Positions 11,301 to 20,500 of a stretch of 64,000 bases of DNA are shown piece by piece; position 1 is the stretch's first letter; the number at the start of each line of letters is the position of its first letter. Origin of the DNA: Mycosarcoma maydis (lineage: Eukaryota; Basidiomycota; Ustilaginomycetes; Ustilaginales). The stretch covers positions 372,001 through 436,000 of the forward strand of contig NC_026484.1 of assembly GCF_000328475.2 (NCBI RefSeq), given 5' to 3'. The notes beneath the pieces were generated by a model, which worked only from the letters and a program-made list of their open reading frames with translations, was not told where the DNA came from and searched no databases. Both the position numbers and the translations under genes were made by a program.

Positions 11301-13153
11301 TTCAGACGCTGAGCCAAACTTGAGAGCCGCTGGATAAGTTCCGGTACCTGCATGGCCGTGATGCTGTCGTGACATAGTTTTGCGAACTCGGTCAGAAAGG
11401 TCTGAGACATGAAGAGCGATGAAGAGAGGGAAGCATCATCGGTCTTTGCGACCAGGTCAGCCGTGAGCTGGAGACTGGCAATGATAGTGTTGACGAGCGA
11501 AGGGATCGTCCTGAATCGCACGTTGATGGCTGCAACTGCGCGGAACATGTCGAGAGCAGCAAGTGTTGCAGGCGACAGTTGCTCGGCAAGCCACAATGCC
11601 GGCTTTGAGACTCTTTGTGCTCCAACAAGGGCGAAAATGCAAGTCAGATTGTCCTCGACAACCGACTTTTCTAGTCGCCACAATGAGGTGAGACAAGCAA
11701 AGATGTCTGCCTTTTCAGCCTGAGCTGTTGGCGAGGAATCGGTAGCGATCTCGCGCAACTCGTTACGGAGGCTTTCAAAGAGCGCGCTAAACAGCAAACG
11801 CCAGTCCTCGGCTTCGTCGCAGCCTAGCGTATAGAGACTGTGGCGCTCGATGCCGTTCAGCACGCCCCTTATTGCCGCCGCTCGATCCACGTGAGGAGCT
11901 TGCGTGCTCGCACATGTGCACAAGTGAGGTAGAAGAGGAAAATACCACTGCGACAGCATCGTTTTGCGGACCAAAGCGAGCTGTGCTTCGCGTACAGTGC
12001 CAGATGTGATGTTGCTGGAAGAGATGATAACATGGAGAGCCTCACTGCGGCTCAGCTTTGTCCATAGAAGATCACCAATCGTGGACAGGGAGCTGTATGC
12101 AGCCTGAGAGAGTTGCGGATCTTGCAAGGAGGAGCACAGTTGAGAAACGACACCTGTCGCGGCGATTTGAGTGTGCTTGCAGCTAGGCGAATTCGTACCT
12201 TGGGCTTGGCGCGCAACTTGCAAAAGCGATCGCTGAACATCCTCGGTGAAGAGCGATTCGGCAGCGATCTGTCTAACAGTATCAAGGAGCGCACCATGGC
12301 GTGCAGAGCCGGCTTTGCCATGCGTACCTCGAAAGCTGAGAGTATGGAGAGCACGTAGCAGGGATGGCACTACGTTGCTACAGAAATGTTGATGGTTCCT
12401 CTTGGCATTGGATCCATACTGCAACGTCGTTGTCCAAGTAGTAACTATGGCGCCGAGGATTGCAAATCCTTTTTGCTGTTCCAATGTGCTGCAAGGTCGT
12501 GCGAAAAAGTCGAGCCAAGCCTGGATAGAATCTGTTGCTGCTTCAATGTTGGTGGCCGCTGTCCTCGATGTCGCTGGCAATAAGAGCTTCTCGAGAGACG
12601 CTGATGCTACTGACAATAGTGTCTGGCGTTCTTCCAGTGAAAGAGACGTATCCTGACTAAGGTGTCGAGCAAAAGAGCCCGACAGTGTCAGCACGGGCTG
12701 CGTGTTAGCTAGATGCGAAAGCCAACTTCGTTTGGCAGCTTCCGAAAGGTCGGATCCAGTGCCGATCTGCGTTGCAATGATGTTCGAGAGAAGCATCCAT
12801 GCTTTCGAGTCTAGTTCAACTGTGCTTGTCGGAATGTGCTGCTGCTGTTGCTGCTTGGCTTTGTTCTTGCCTTTGTTGGATGGACCGGAGGCGGCGGCGG
12901 AAGAGGATGATTTTAGAGACGAACAAAGATACCCAAGGGCCCACTGTGACAACAGCTCAGCCTTCTGTGGGACATAGAGCTCGTTTGAGTGCCACGCCTC
13001 GAGAGCGATGTCGATCTTGCGTACACCATTGGGCGGTGGCTGAGGGATACGAAGCGTCTTGACGAGCTGTTCCGAGGTCGAGATGGAAGCGCATGCGAGC
13101 GCTGAAGACTCTGCGGCGGTCGTGGCGGTCTTGCCGTCAGTGTTTATCGGCAT
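8333..13153 (-). CDS. URB2: Urb2/Npa2-family nucleolar pre-rRNA processing protein
   Basis: 1606 aa, no intron. Urb2/Npa2 is a nucleolar protein needed early in 60S subunit assembly (27S pre-rRNA processing), acting with Npa1, Rsa3, Dbp6 and Nop8 in yeast. The protein is an uninterrupted series of Leu/Ala-rich helices, as expected for a HEAT/ARM-like scaffold. Its last ~200 residues match the Urb2 C-terminal domain, ending in a 'GKVLMKRIWSEFEKQRYKGQ' tail equivalent to the basic/aromatic 'YKG' ending of yeast and human family members. Length is close to human URB2 (about 1520 aa) and longer than yeast. A Lys/Gln-rich patch near residues 85-105 could be a nuclear signal. The start is the first ATG, with a divergent bL36m gene 491 bp away. 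The assignment rests mainly on the C-terminal pattern and overall architecture. Confidence 0.75.
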   Translation of the reverse strand: MPINTDGKTATTAAESSALACASISTSEQLVKTLRIPQPPPNGVRKIDIALEAWHSNELYVPQKAELLSQWALGYLCSSLKSSSSAAASGPSNKGKNKAKQQQQQHIPTSTVELDSKAWMLLSNIIATQIGTGSDLSEAAKRSWLSHLANTQPVLTLSGSFARHLSQDTSLSLEERQTLLSVASASLEKLLLPATSRTAATNIEAATDSIQAWLDFFARPCSTLEQQKGFAILGAIVTTWTTTLQYGSNAKRNHQHFCSNVVPSLLRALHTLSFRGTHGKAGSARHGALLDTVRQIAAESLFTEDVQRSLLQVARQAQGTNSPSCKHTQIAATGVVSQLCSSLQDPQLSQAAYSSLSTIGDLLWTKLSRSEALHVIISSSNITSGTVREAQLALVRKTMLSQWYFPLLPHLCTCASTQAPHVDRAAAIRGVLNGIERHSLYTLGCDEAEDWRLLFSALFESLRNELREIATDSSPTAQAEKADIFACLTSLWRLEKSVVEDNLTCIFALVGAQRVSKPALWLAEQLSPATLAALDMFRAVAAINVRFRTIPSLVNTIIASLQLTADLVAKTDDASLSSSLFMSQTFLTEFAKLCHDSITAMQVPELIQRLSSLAQRLNSISQSSATPKASKKQRTSHGSPSKTDNVQTEGTNVWIAHLEIAAQVVQSVNLAPTLRARCSAAAEELHKALILPCIDVCLSSHTVQQSASIYGVAAAALRVRQALLSEKWRYDPSEPVKLDGSLPTESLTSLEEAFDERADTLLELLSHKHQDDPDLCQLQFQIVQGLLQRAERDLFLGLKESRYCRLLAEDKGPLCGLIRELPLSGGSQVSAWTGCANQIRSRHELMQTLWMAIVTRWAPLFEAIAAREIFEVLAHTLVATAQPSLQRDDVQSAMRYMTSTALRNASFLELANWRKHIIATIQKELASPTLERRLASTAVLCVTPSEWVTKTARGPMLKALLALDRDLVAAQHKRKAAEQVATVERIELRRLLASVQEAYATEANVSDDELLASLEAFWSSQVSDANLQHAWERASLAAIRTALGVLFSRGKANAATLERLFSLAKQVRHEATAEIKDDSTRITLKMRAAQEMFTILSAVGADHAELQTEAGAARTNLDAIMNVSSTRLETISDVEKTLDVLLYHLGEVRLLVRATGKDDNLQQETAQTLSRAVMRSVCTVFGRVNVLTPENEATKLVRPAADVALELLRCMDMCGRAMSDSNIMLSACLAYSALIASLPGLKEQRRVGDGLQRIVSRLEAQQYDTVLSKLLNALGCTASANIAVATVSAKEAATMDGDEAALIGTIGLVLGSAPEATSKIARTHLSNWLAILSGSNATGGGGRIKLRSMVACISALDLVCSHHAMLLRTQDLGAVLQLFSTVTGPSMCDEPLASVVETKREELDGMRSKLFGGIVSTLSSLMRLRQDLVVGFLPQVGLLLARLITLFRRLGRHASNGEIQASGSQRRSLRRDLPAWLDPVLVTPLRAHHEARALSRLVSNVMAKSVSLKHRSSDAPGTAVKAESLARPLSKHATYMLVAYLKSLTAQGSVVPADVRAELEVGMMTICEIMGHHQRDAAMSGLLDSAGKVLMKRIWSEFEKQRYKGQ

Positions 13154-13284
13154 GATCGCTCACGTTTTTGGTGATCAAAAGACCTCCGGGCAGATTAGGG
13201 TCTGTCGATGGTGGTACGAGGCCTGGACGGGAGATGGACTACACAGCACCAAACACGAACACGGAAAGCCTTACTCGTGACTCT

Positions 13285-13302
13285 CAATCGTGAATCACGA
13301 AT
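13285..13302. repeat. Smut intergenic near-palindrome (AATCGTGAATCACGAATT)
   Basis: One of the complete copies of the dispersed motif ATTCGTGA-W-TCACGAAT, an 8-bp inverted repeat around one central A/T. It lies between two divergent genes. Dozens of whole or half copies occur in the other spacers of the window. Confidence 0.7.
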
Positions 13303-13340
13303 TTGGTGGTTGTGGAGGAGACTCTGAAGAACAGAAAAAC

Positions 13341-13371
13341 AATTACGAATTACGAATTACGAATTACGAAT
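13341..13371. repeat. 7-bp tandem repeat (AATTACG)4
   Basis: Four and a half head-to-tail copies of AATTACG. The unit resembles a decayed half of the dispersed CGTGAATT/AATCACG motif, so this may be a local expansion of it. Confidence 0.85.
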
Positions 13372-13644
13372 GGCGGCAGCACGCTGCGGTCCTGAAATTT
13401 CGGTTTTGGACCCTGAAAGCCTACGCTAAAACTCGCCCATTCGTGATTCAATTGTCGGTTTTTCGTATTTTTTTTTTTTTCCTGTTCTTCTTATCGCCCG
13501 AGTGAAGTGGAATGAAGCTTTTGGAACTCAATCGTGCATTCCTTAGTCTATTCAAACCACCATCTCGTCTTGGCCGTCAACACTCAAAGCTCATCGACAT
13601 TCTCCTCACATCGCTTACGCTCTACTTTGCCGGCATTTCAAACG

Positions 13645-14078
13645 ATGATGCATATCGCCCTCAGTACCCTCTCTAGGCGCACAGCTGCGGCCGCGACGGC
13701 ACAGGTTCGATTCTGCTCTTCTTCCTCGTCGTCCTTCTCGTCCGCTCTGCTCAAGACCACTGCTACATCGACATCTCTCAGTACACCACCCTCGTCATCT
13801 CCTCGTCTCCCGACGACCGGATACTCGAAATCATCACCAGTGTTCAAGTCGATGGAACAGCAGCAGAGGGGTATGAAGGTGCGATCGTCAGTCAAAAAGT
13901 TCTGCGATGGCTGCTCGGTTGTTCGACGCAAGGGCAGGCTGTACGTGATTTGCAGCAAAGATCCCAAGCACAAACAGGTACGTAGAGGAAGCATACTTGA
14001 GTCGTGATTTGTGCAAACATACTAACACTTTGTTCTTTGGTATTCACTCCTGTTTGGTTCTGACAGCGCCAAGGATGA
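13645..14078 (+). CDS. RTC6: Mitochondrial large-subunit ribosomal protein bL36m (two exons)
   Basis: Exon 1 is 13645-13977 and exon 2 is 14067-14078, giving 114 aa. bL36 is a small zinc-binding protein of the large ribosomal subunit, here of the mitochondrial ribosome. Residues from about 77 form the entire bL36 domain: '[20 protein letters not shown]', then a '[11 protein letters not shown]' block with the third Cys and the His ligand. Exon 1 stops before the invariant 'RQG' ending; those three codons and the TGA lie in exon 2. The intron (13978-14066, 89 nt) has a GTACGT donor, a perfect TACTAAC branch site at 14020-14026 and a TGACAG acceptor. The N-terminal ~75 residues begin '[12 protein letters not shown]' and are Arg/Ser/Ala-rich without acids, a typical mitochondrial presequence. 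The frame extends upstream to 13534 but only from GTG. Confidence 0.93.
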
Positions 14079-14381
14079 AAAGCAAGCTTCAGCTCAAGAT
14101 CCACCCCAGTTCCATGTCACATGGTGGCATTGAAGAGATTACAAATTCCCTTTCGACTGCCTCGCGTTATCGCCTACTTTGTACTTGTACGTCTACAGAA
14201 ACTTTGACATTATCCTTGTGAACAATGGCTCGTCTCTGTTCGGAGCTAGCCGACCACTCGTTGATGCGCACTTGTCTACATCTTTCAACCGCAACACGGG
14301 CGGCTGATCAAGAAACGACACCTCCTTGAACACCACACGATGATGAGAACGTACACAAACACACCGGATCGCCTTGAAACT

Positions 14382-16295
14382 TCAATCCTGCTTCCGCGCC
14401 TTTTCCTGCTGCTGCTTCAACAACTCCTCGATCTCGCGAATCTCGATTTCGATATCGGCCATTCTGTGGTTGACGTTGGCCAACCTGTGCTTGAGCTTCT
14501 CTTCATAGTCCTGATCCGACACGCTTCGGATCGGCATTGCACGTTTGACTTTGGACAGCCAATCTCGCTGATCTGCTTGCTTTGCTTCGTCGTGCGTGGA
14601 TGCTTCTGGCTGGACATCTTCCGACGCCGATGGTGCTGGGGGGGCCGGGGCGGGTGGGTCGCTCAAGACGTGGTGTGCGGACATGCTGTCTGGCACAGGT
14701 ACGGGACGAGGAGTACGACGGATGATGGTATCTCTTACGATTCTTGCTTGGTTGCCGACCAGCTGTAGACCGGTACATGCGAGACCGAAAGTGAGAGCAC
14801 CCTTATGAATCGCCGCTGGCCCACGCGTAAAACCAGCCGCACCAGCCCCTACCACCGCACCAGCCAGACCCGAAGCGATCAAATTGTGCGTGTGGCGGTT
14901 CTTAGCGACTGCACTTAGGCGCATGTGTCGATTCGCCGGATCCGGTCCGCTCGAAGTACGCTTCAGGATGGGCGACAGAATGTACTCGCGTACGGCGAAG
15001 AACGGAAATGCAAAACAAAACGTGCTGAAAGCCATTCGTGTGCCCAGTACGGTTCCTGCTCCTTGACGTCCTTTGAGAACGCCGTAGATCGATCCGCAAG
15101 TTCCGCCGGCGAGAGCACTGAGGAGCGATCCTTTGACCACTTGAATGGGTGCATCGGATTCCAGCTGGTATTCAGAGGCTGTGTTAGAAGATGTTTCCTC
15201 GAGAACCGAGAGGATACCATAGCTGCGTGTAGATCCGGGACCTCGTCGCGTCTGGGACTGTGCGGCGGGATCGTCAAGCAACTCGTTGTTGCCCCATCCG
15301 CTCGATCGTGGTGAGAAAGTGGCGGGTGAAGACCAGCGAGGATCGTCCTCAGCACCAGAGAGCGTCATCACCGGCTCGTCAGTGCTACGAGGTGGTGTTC
15401 GGGAGGAGCTGAATCTCTTGTCTGTTTGTTGTTGCTCCGAGCTGCTCTGCGAGTTGTTGTTGTACGAGGATGACAGGTCTTGCCAGTTGCTCTGCTCCGC
15501 ATCAGACGAGGCGGCAGTGGAACGACTATAGGCTGTACGAGCGTTGTCCTGCCGAATGCGTTCCCACTTGCTAGGCTCCACGCCTCTCTCACCTCGCAGT
15601 TGGGCCCATCTTGTACCGGGTCCCGTTCCATCGGGCGCTGCATCAGCAGGCGGTCTAGGCGTACCGCTCCTGTCGCTGGTGTTACCTCCACTGCGTATGC
15701 TGGTAGATCCCTGTGCTGTCGAGTGAGCGGTAACGGTGTTGGCTGCAACATTCTCATTATCGAATCCAGCAGTGTAGTTCTGCGCGCTCTGTTCACCACC
15801 CCACTCCGCCTGCTGCTGTGCCTGCTCGAAATCCGACTCGCCATTCAGGCCCTTGGGTGGTGCGACGCCTACCTGAGGCTTCCTCCCCTGTCGCTGCTCT
15901 TCGATCGCCCCGGCCAGCACCTTTCTCAAGTGCTGGGGATCCTCGACGTCCCTCAACACATTCCTGCTGAGCAAGATACCCGCGGGCATGGTCAAGAAAG
16001 AACCACCCAGACCGCCTACCACACACCATCCCAGCTTGGGAATCATCCTCGGTGGAGGCTTGCGTCGCGACAGCAGAATCCATGTGCCCGAAGCACCCAA
16101 CAGCCAACCGGCGTACTTGGTCGTGTCGACATTGCGCTTGATGGTCCTGAGTGCTGCGAGCTCTCGCTGTGTCAGCTGCTTTTCCGACTGTGTACCGGCG
16201 AGACCTGGAAGCCGGGTGGCGCTGTTGTTGACATCGCCGCTCGACGGGTTCAAGCCGAAGCTGGCAGAATCTGATGTTGAGGTTCGAGCGTCCAT
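14382..16295 (-). CDS. Membrane protein with OCIA-like N-terminal and Tim17-like C-terminal regions
   Basis: 637 aa from the ATG at 16295; the frame is open to 16382 but only from TTG. Residues ~42-130 contain two hydrophobic segments around 'PPPRMIPKLGWCVVGGLGG' and then 'NVLRDVEDPQHLRKVL'. The spacing resembles the OCIA domain of OCIAD1/2, which are mitochondrial/endosomal membrane proteins. Residues ~130-375 are Ser/Gln/Asn-rich and look disordered. Residues ~382-532 hold about four Gly/Ala-rich membrane segments (for example 'VKGSLLSALAGGTCGSIYG' and 'ASGLAGAVVGAGAAGF'), in the style of the Tim17/Tim22/Tim23 or TIMMDC1 family. Residues ~586-637 form a charged coiled coil. Both domain calls are pattern-based. 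It is probably a mitochondrial inner-membrane protein, but its function is not established from sequence. It converges with bL36m. Confidence 0.65.
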   Translation of the reverse strand: MDARTSTSDSASFGLNPSSGDVNNSATRLPGLAGTQSEKQLTQRELAALRTIKRNVDTTKYAGWLLGASGTWILLSRRKPPPRMIPKLGWCVVGGLGGSFLTMPAGILLSRNVLRDVEDPQHLRKVLAGAIEEQRQGRKPQVGVAPPKGLNGESDFEQAQQQAEWGGEQSAQNYTAGFDNENVAANTVTAHSTAQGSTSIRSGGNTSDRSGTPRPPADAAPDGTGPGTRWAQLRGERGVEPSKWERIRQDNARTAYSRSTAASSDAEQSNWQDLSSSYNNNSQSSSEQQQTDKRFSSSRTPPRSTDEPVMTLSGAEDDPRWSSPATFSPRSSGWGNNELLDDPAAQSQTRRGPGSTRSYGILSVLEETSSNTASEYQLESDAPIQVVKGSLLSALAGGTCGSIYGVLKGRQGAGTVLGTRMAFSTFCFAFPFFAVREYILSPILKRTSSGPDPANRHMRLSAVAKNRHTHNLIASGLAGAVVGAGAAGFTRGPAAIHKGALTFGLACTGLQLVGNQARIVRDTIIRRTPRPVPVPDSMSAHHVLSDPPAPAPPAPSASEDVQPEASTHDEAKQADQRDWLSKVKRAMPIRSVSDQDYEEKLKHRLANVNHRMADIEIEIREIEELLKQQQEKARKQD

Positions 16296-16786
16296 CTTTT
16301 CCGTCGATCGGAATGGTGCGATCCTGTTCGTGTTGCGGGATGATCGTGACCGTGACTGTGCAAGAACGAGCGGTGATCTCAAGACTGGACTCGTGACTTG
16401 GTGAGCTCGAGCAAGTCAACCAACGAAGATCACCGAAGCGCTTTTTTCGCGCTCAAACCACGAATTACGAATCACGAATTAAAAAGTGGAGGGCCGCAGG
16501 CACGATGCTCACAGCCGCGTGATCCACCGAACGCTTTTGTGCCTTTGTTAGACCGGACACTGACGTCAAACACGTAAGTTCGTGGTTTACGTGTGCTTAG
16601 CACGTATGTAGTTATGAGTGTGAGTCGTGAGTCACGAGTCGTGAGTGCGCCAAGGTTCTTCAGGCAGAACGACGAGAAAGCTGAAGCTGATTCACCAACG
16701 ACGTCGATGTTCGCTTGGCGCACTTTGACATGATTCAGCCGAGTTGGACGTGTCTTGTCACACCGCCATAATCGCGAATCGCGAGT

Positions 16787-16821
16787 CGTGAATCAAGAAT
16801 CGTGAATCAAGAATCGTGAAT
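16787..16821. repeat. 14-bp tandem repeat (CGTGAATCAAGAAT)2.5
   Basis: Two and a half direct copies of CGTGAATCAAGAAT. Each copy carries a half-site of the dispersed intergenic motif. Confidence 0.85.
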
Positions 16822-17030
16822 GCCTCTCTGACACAGCAAGCCCTTGTGTCTGTGTGCGGCTCTTGTGCTTAGCCAGAGGACTCTTGACTGTCCGGATGTT
16901 GCTGACATGTCAAACGGCAGAGTTGGTTGCTTGCGTGTGACAATCGTGAATCTGCGGCGTTGCGTGATGTAGCGTGAAGACCCGTCTGACCTTGTCCGTT
17001 TGAAACGCCGCCCTCCGACCCAAGGCGAGA

Positions 17031-17036
17031 TATAAA
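17031..17036 (+). promoter_or_regulatory. TATA box of the 93-aa protein gene
   Basis: TATAAA, 61 bp upstream of the ATG at 17097 and followed by a plausible pyrimidine/ACAAGC leader. It is one of few clear TATA boxes placed at the expected distance from a gene in this window, which suggests inducible or strong expression. Confidence 0.55.
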
Positions 17037-17096
17037 CGCTTAGCTTACCACTACAAGCAAGCTCGCCATCCGCCATAACTCAGGCAACATCCTAAA

Positions 17097-17461
17097 ATGA
17101 CCAACAAGACCACGGACCAGACGTTCAAAAAGACTCGCCAAGTCGTCGGCGCCAACGGCAACCAGCTGATCGACAACCTGAACGAAAACATCATGAACGA
17201 GGCTCCCGGTCACGATGGTGTACGTCTTGTTCTGATCTTGTCTGCTCTTTCAAGCTCGGTCTCATACTGACAGTGTCGCACTACGTTTTCGCTCGTCGTT
17301 AGAACGTTGCACTCGAACAATCCGGTCAGCAAAGATCGCACAACCAACAGATCGAACGTGATCTGGTCAACAAGGGATACTCGACGCGTCCGACCGACGA
17401 ACAAGTGGCAATCGATGCTGACCTCAAGACGAAGCTTGACAAGCGCGCGAGTCGTGAATGA
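17097..17461 (+). CDS. Small hydrophilic protein, unrecognised (two exons)
   Basis: Exon 1 is 17097-17219 (41 codons) and exon 2 is 17303-17461, giving 93 aa. The intron (83 nt) has a GTACGT donor, a TACTGAC branch site and a GTTAG acceptor; the AG immediately after the branch site would give a different frame and is too close to be used. The protein has no hydrophobic segment or signal peptide. It is rich in Asn, Gln, Lys and Asp, starts 'MTNKTTDQTFKKTRQVVGAN' and ends in a basic 'KLDKRASRE'. Such composition is seen in hydrophilins and LEA-like stress proteins, but I see no diagnostic family motif. The TATA-bearing promoter is consistent with stress-regulated expression (inference). It converges on the Vps38-like gene with 104 bp between. 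Confidence 0.7.
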
Positions 17462-17565
17462 AGCTCAGTAAATCAAGCATGTACCGATGATCAACTTTCC
17501 AATTGCATGCCATTGTTACAATCGCGATGGTCGCATGTGCACAAAGGGGAAACGGTGAAAGCCTT

Positions 17566-20500
17566 TCATGATCGAGCATTTCCGCCGCTAATGTAGCTCA
17601 GTGCTCTTGACACAGACGCGATGGCGCCATTAGCAGTCGCCGGTTTGGTCGTGGCTGTCGAAGGAGCACCCAATACTCGCGTTGTGACCAACATATCATG
17701 CACAACCTCGTTCCTAACCCCTCCCGCAGACGCAAGCTTTGCACCAGCATTGACGCTCGGCAACCCCAAGCCAATTTCCAAACCAGACTTCTTGACATTG
17801 CCATTCGTGACGTCGACGTTCCGTTGAACCGGTGGAGTGGAGCGGAGTGCAATCTCTGATTTGCCGATATGGCTTTTCCTGGTCATTTGACTGGTCGGCG
17901 GTGCAGCGGCTACGGTTACCATGAGGTTCTTCAAATTTGGCAGCGTATGGCGGATATCGATGACCGTGACGGAATGGACGTTCATCAGCTGCTCGATGTC
18001 CTTGTTGAGCAAAAACGCTGCGTACTCGTATCTGTATCGCTCCATACCCTTGGCGTACAGCGGAAATGCACGAGGACCGCTCATGAGCGAGATGCCGTCC
18101 TGCACCACCGCGCGACTGCCTGCTGTTGCTAACGGATAGTGGATCGGAGTGGCAAGGTAGGTGCTGAGCAACATGACAAGTTGAGCAACCAGACCCAGAG
18201 CGCTGCTGATGGTTTCGTCGTCAAACGGATGGAACACGGGTCGAGTCGATGCTGGAACGTGACGCTTGATGGTGTCCTTCCATCGTCTTTCCTCGTTTGC
18301 CAGCTCGGAGGCTGGGATCGAGGGCACCGCGTTGGGAAGTGGCAGACCACAGATAGAAAACAGTAGCGATGAGGCGTCTGATAGTTCGATGGGAAAGATA
18401 GCCTCGAGATCCCGCAGCATGGACGCCTGCTGAACGTGCAACTGCAATGCTACGTGTGCCTTTTCGATGTTGAGCGTCTGCACGTCTTCCTTGAGCTGAC
18501 GTGATGTTGTCTCCACAGCTTCAAAGAGCGACTGGGAGGCCAGGATTGCTCGTCGCCGAGCCTCGAGCGCAGCCTTTCTCTCTGTCAGCTCGGTCCTCTT
18601 GCGCTGCAGTTGATCCGCCTCGTCCAGAGCCATTTGCCTCACCGCGCTGTATCTAGCTTTCTGCTGCTCGTACCTGAGTCGAAGCTGCACGAAGCCATCC
18701 ACTTCGCTGAGTAGGTCGCCATTGACTCGTCTAAGCTCTTGCACTTGGTCGGATAGATGCTGCAGTTCGGCCTGCTTTTTCGCTACGTGTTTTGCATCGT
18801 TGAGTGTATAACTCGGCATCATCTTGGTCTCGCGCAAGCTGAGCTCCAGTACGCGCCTCTGCTCATCTTCGAATGCTTTGCGCCGCTCTCGTCGTCGTGC
18901 GTCGGGTGTCGCAGCGATTGCTACCGATGGAAGTGCTAGAGAATCCAACGTAGCAGCGACCTGCTCTGAGGCTGGTGCAGAAACAGCTTTGCGACTCGGT
19001 GCGCTCTCTGGATCGGAGGCATAGTGGTCGAGTGATGTGTGGCGAAAGAGAGTTGGCGAATGGCTCGAACTGCCGTCTTTGTTTCTGTGTCCTCGGCTGG
19101 CATCAGCAGCTTCATCTATTGTCGACACTGCGCCGATCGCGTGGGCGGCATCTAGCTTTTGGGACATATGGAGCGGCACCACATAGTAAACAATACTTTC
19201 AAGAATGTGTTGCGTCCTCTCTGCCTCTCTCTCGCTAGTGCTCCGATTAAGCTTTGGACCACTTTTCGCCTCTTCGGATGCCTCGGAGTCCATATTTCTG
19301 TACGAATCGGACGAAGCAATATTCGCACGTCCAGATAGCGAATTGGCTCCAGGCGCAAGACCAAGCAAAATGGAATTGGGCGGAAGCGACAGGTTGACGC
19401 TTTGCATGTTTCCCGGTAAGGGCTCAAGATCGCGAAGATCAGCGCTTGTTTGACATACGAGCTTCCAGTCTGGTGCGTCCGCTTTGGCAGTCTGAGCGCC
19501 TCGCTGAGGGCCGACATTGTCCGTGTCTGCAGGAGGCGTCCTGGCATAGACTTTGATGCTGAGCGTAGATGCTTCCAGCGGATGGACGTCGCTCGAACCG
19601 TTTGAATCAACACGAAAATCGCGCTCGGGAATGATGGGGTCGCCGCTTTGATATCCCCAAGAGTGATGTAGGCCGGGCTTGGAGTTGGACGTCCGATAGA
19701 AAACCTGCAAATTCTCAGAGTCTGCACCCCGCTCTGAACCTTGGTCTGTCACATAATTCATGGCGGCTGATGCAGTGGCGCTCAGTCGATCGTCTTTTCC
19801 AGACCCGATTGAGAGCTCGACATGGCATTCCAGCATGCGATCCTTCATGATCTGAGCGAGACTCTTTTGAGAAAAAAGCGGATAGCGCGGAGCTGCACTG
19901 AGACGGCCAGAGATACGTGACGTACGTCTAGCATTGTTGTTACCTGCGAACCGAGACTCGTCGAAGCGGACGCTACGAACACTGCTCGACGAGGTCATGC
20001 TGGTGGTCCTTGCCCTATGTGAAGGCCTACGAATGGTATGAGAAGAATGAGAGGAGCTGCGAGAGTCAGATCTCGAGAGCATGGTGGTGTTGGCACCGAG
20101 CTCGTCGAGGAAGCTGGTGTTGGACGCGCTGGCGGGCGATCCACCGTATATGCGAGCGTCTCTGCCATCTCGAGTGCTAGAGGCTCGCTTGAGAATAGGG
20201 CGTGGACTAGCGTCGATGCTGTGTGCGCCATCTGAGGTGGATGCAAGTGACGAGGAAGAGGTCAGCTCGTGATCAGATGTGCGACGATGATTGATGAGCA
20301 ACGCAGAACGACCTCTTCCGTTTCGATGGTTGATGTTGATCTGCGACTTTGTGGCTGTGGATGTCGACGCGGAACTAGTATCGAGGTGATCGGCGTCCTC
20401 TCGGTGGTCGTCGTCGGAAGAGCCATGATTGCTAAGTCTACTCCAGCTAGCGCTTCTTCGACGGCGGCTCGACTGGTTGGTTTTTTCCTTTCCCTTGCTG

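Larger units (their letters stand above)
13154..13644. promoter_or_regulatory. Bidirectional promoter region, urb2 / mitochondrial bL36
   Basis: A 491-bp divergent spacer. It contains a full copy of the near-palindromic motif (13285-13302), a 7-bp tandem repeat (13341-13371), another half motif near 13440 and a T-run near 13470-13482. No gene is visible. Confidence 0.5.
16296..17096. promoter_or_regulatory. Divergent promoter region upstream of the 93-aa gene
   Basis: About 800 bp without a supported gene. It carries several copies of the GTGAATCACGAAT family (16460-16480, 16770-16821, near 16945), including a 14-bp tandem. A TATA box stands 61 bp before the downstream ATG. The minus-strand frames here lack codon bias. 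Confidence 0.5.

Noticed and set aside
16296..16382. 29-residue N-terminal extension of the OCIA/Tim17-like protein
   Set aside because: The codon at 16382 is TTG; the first ATG in frame is at 16295.
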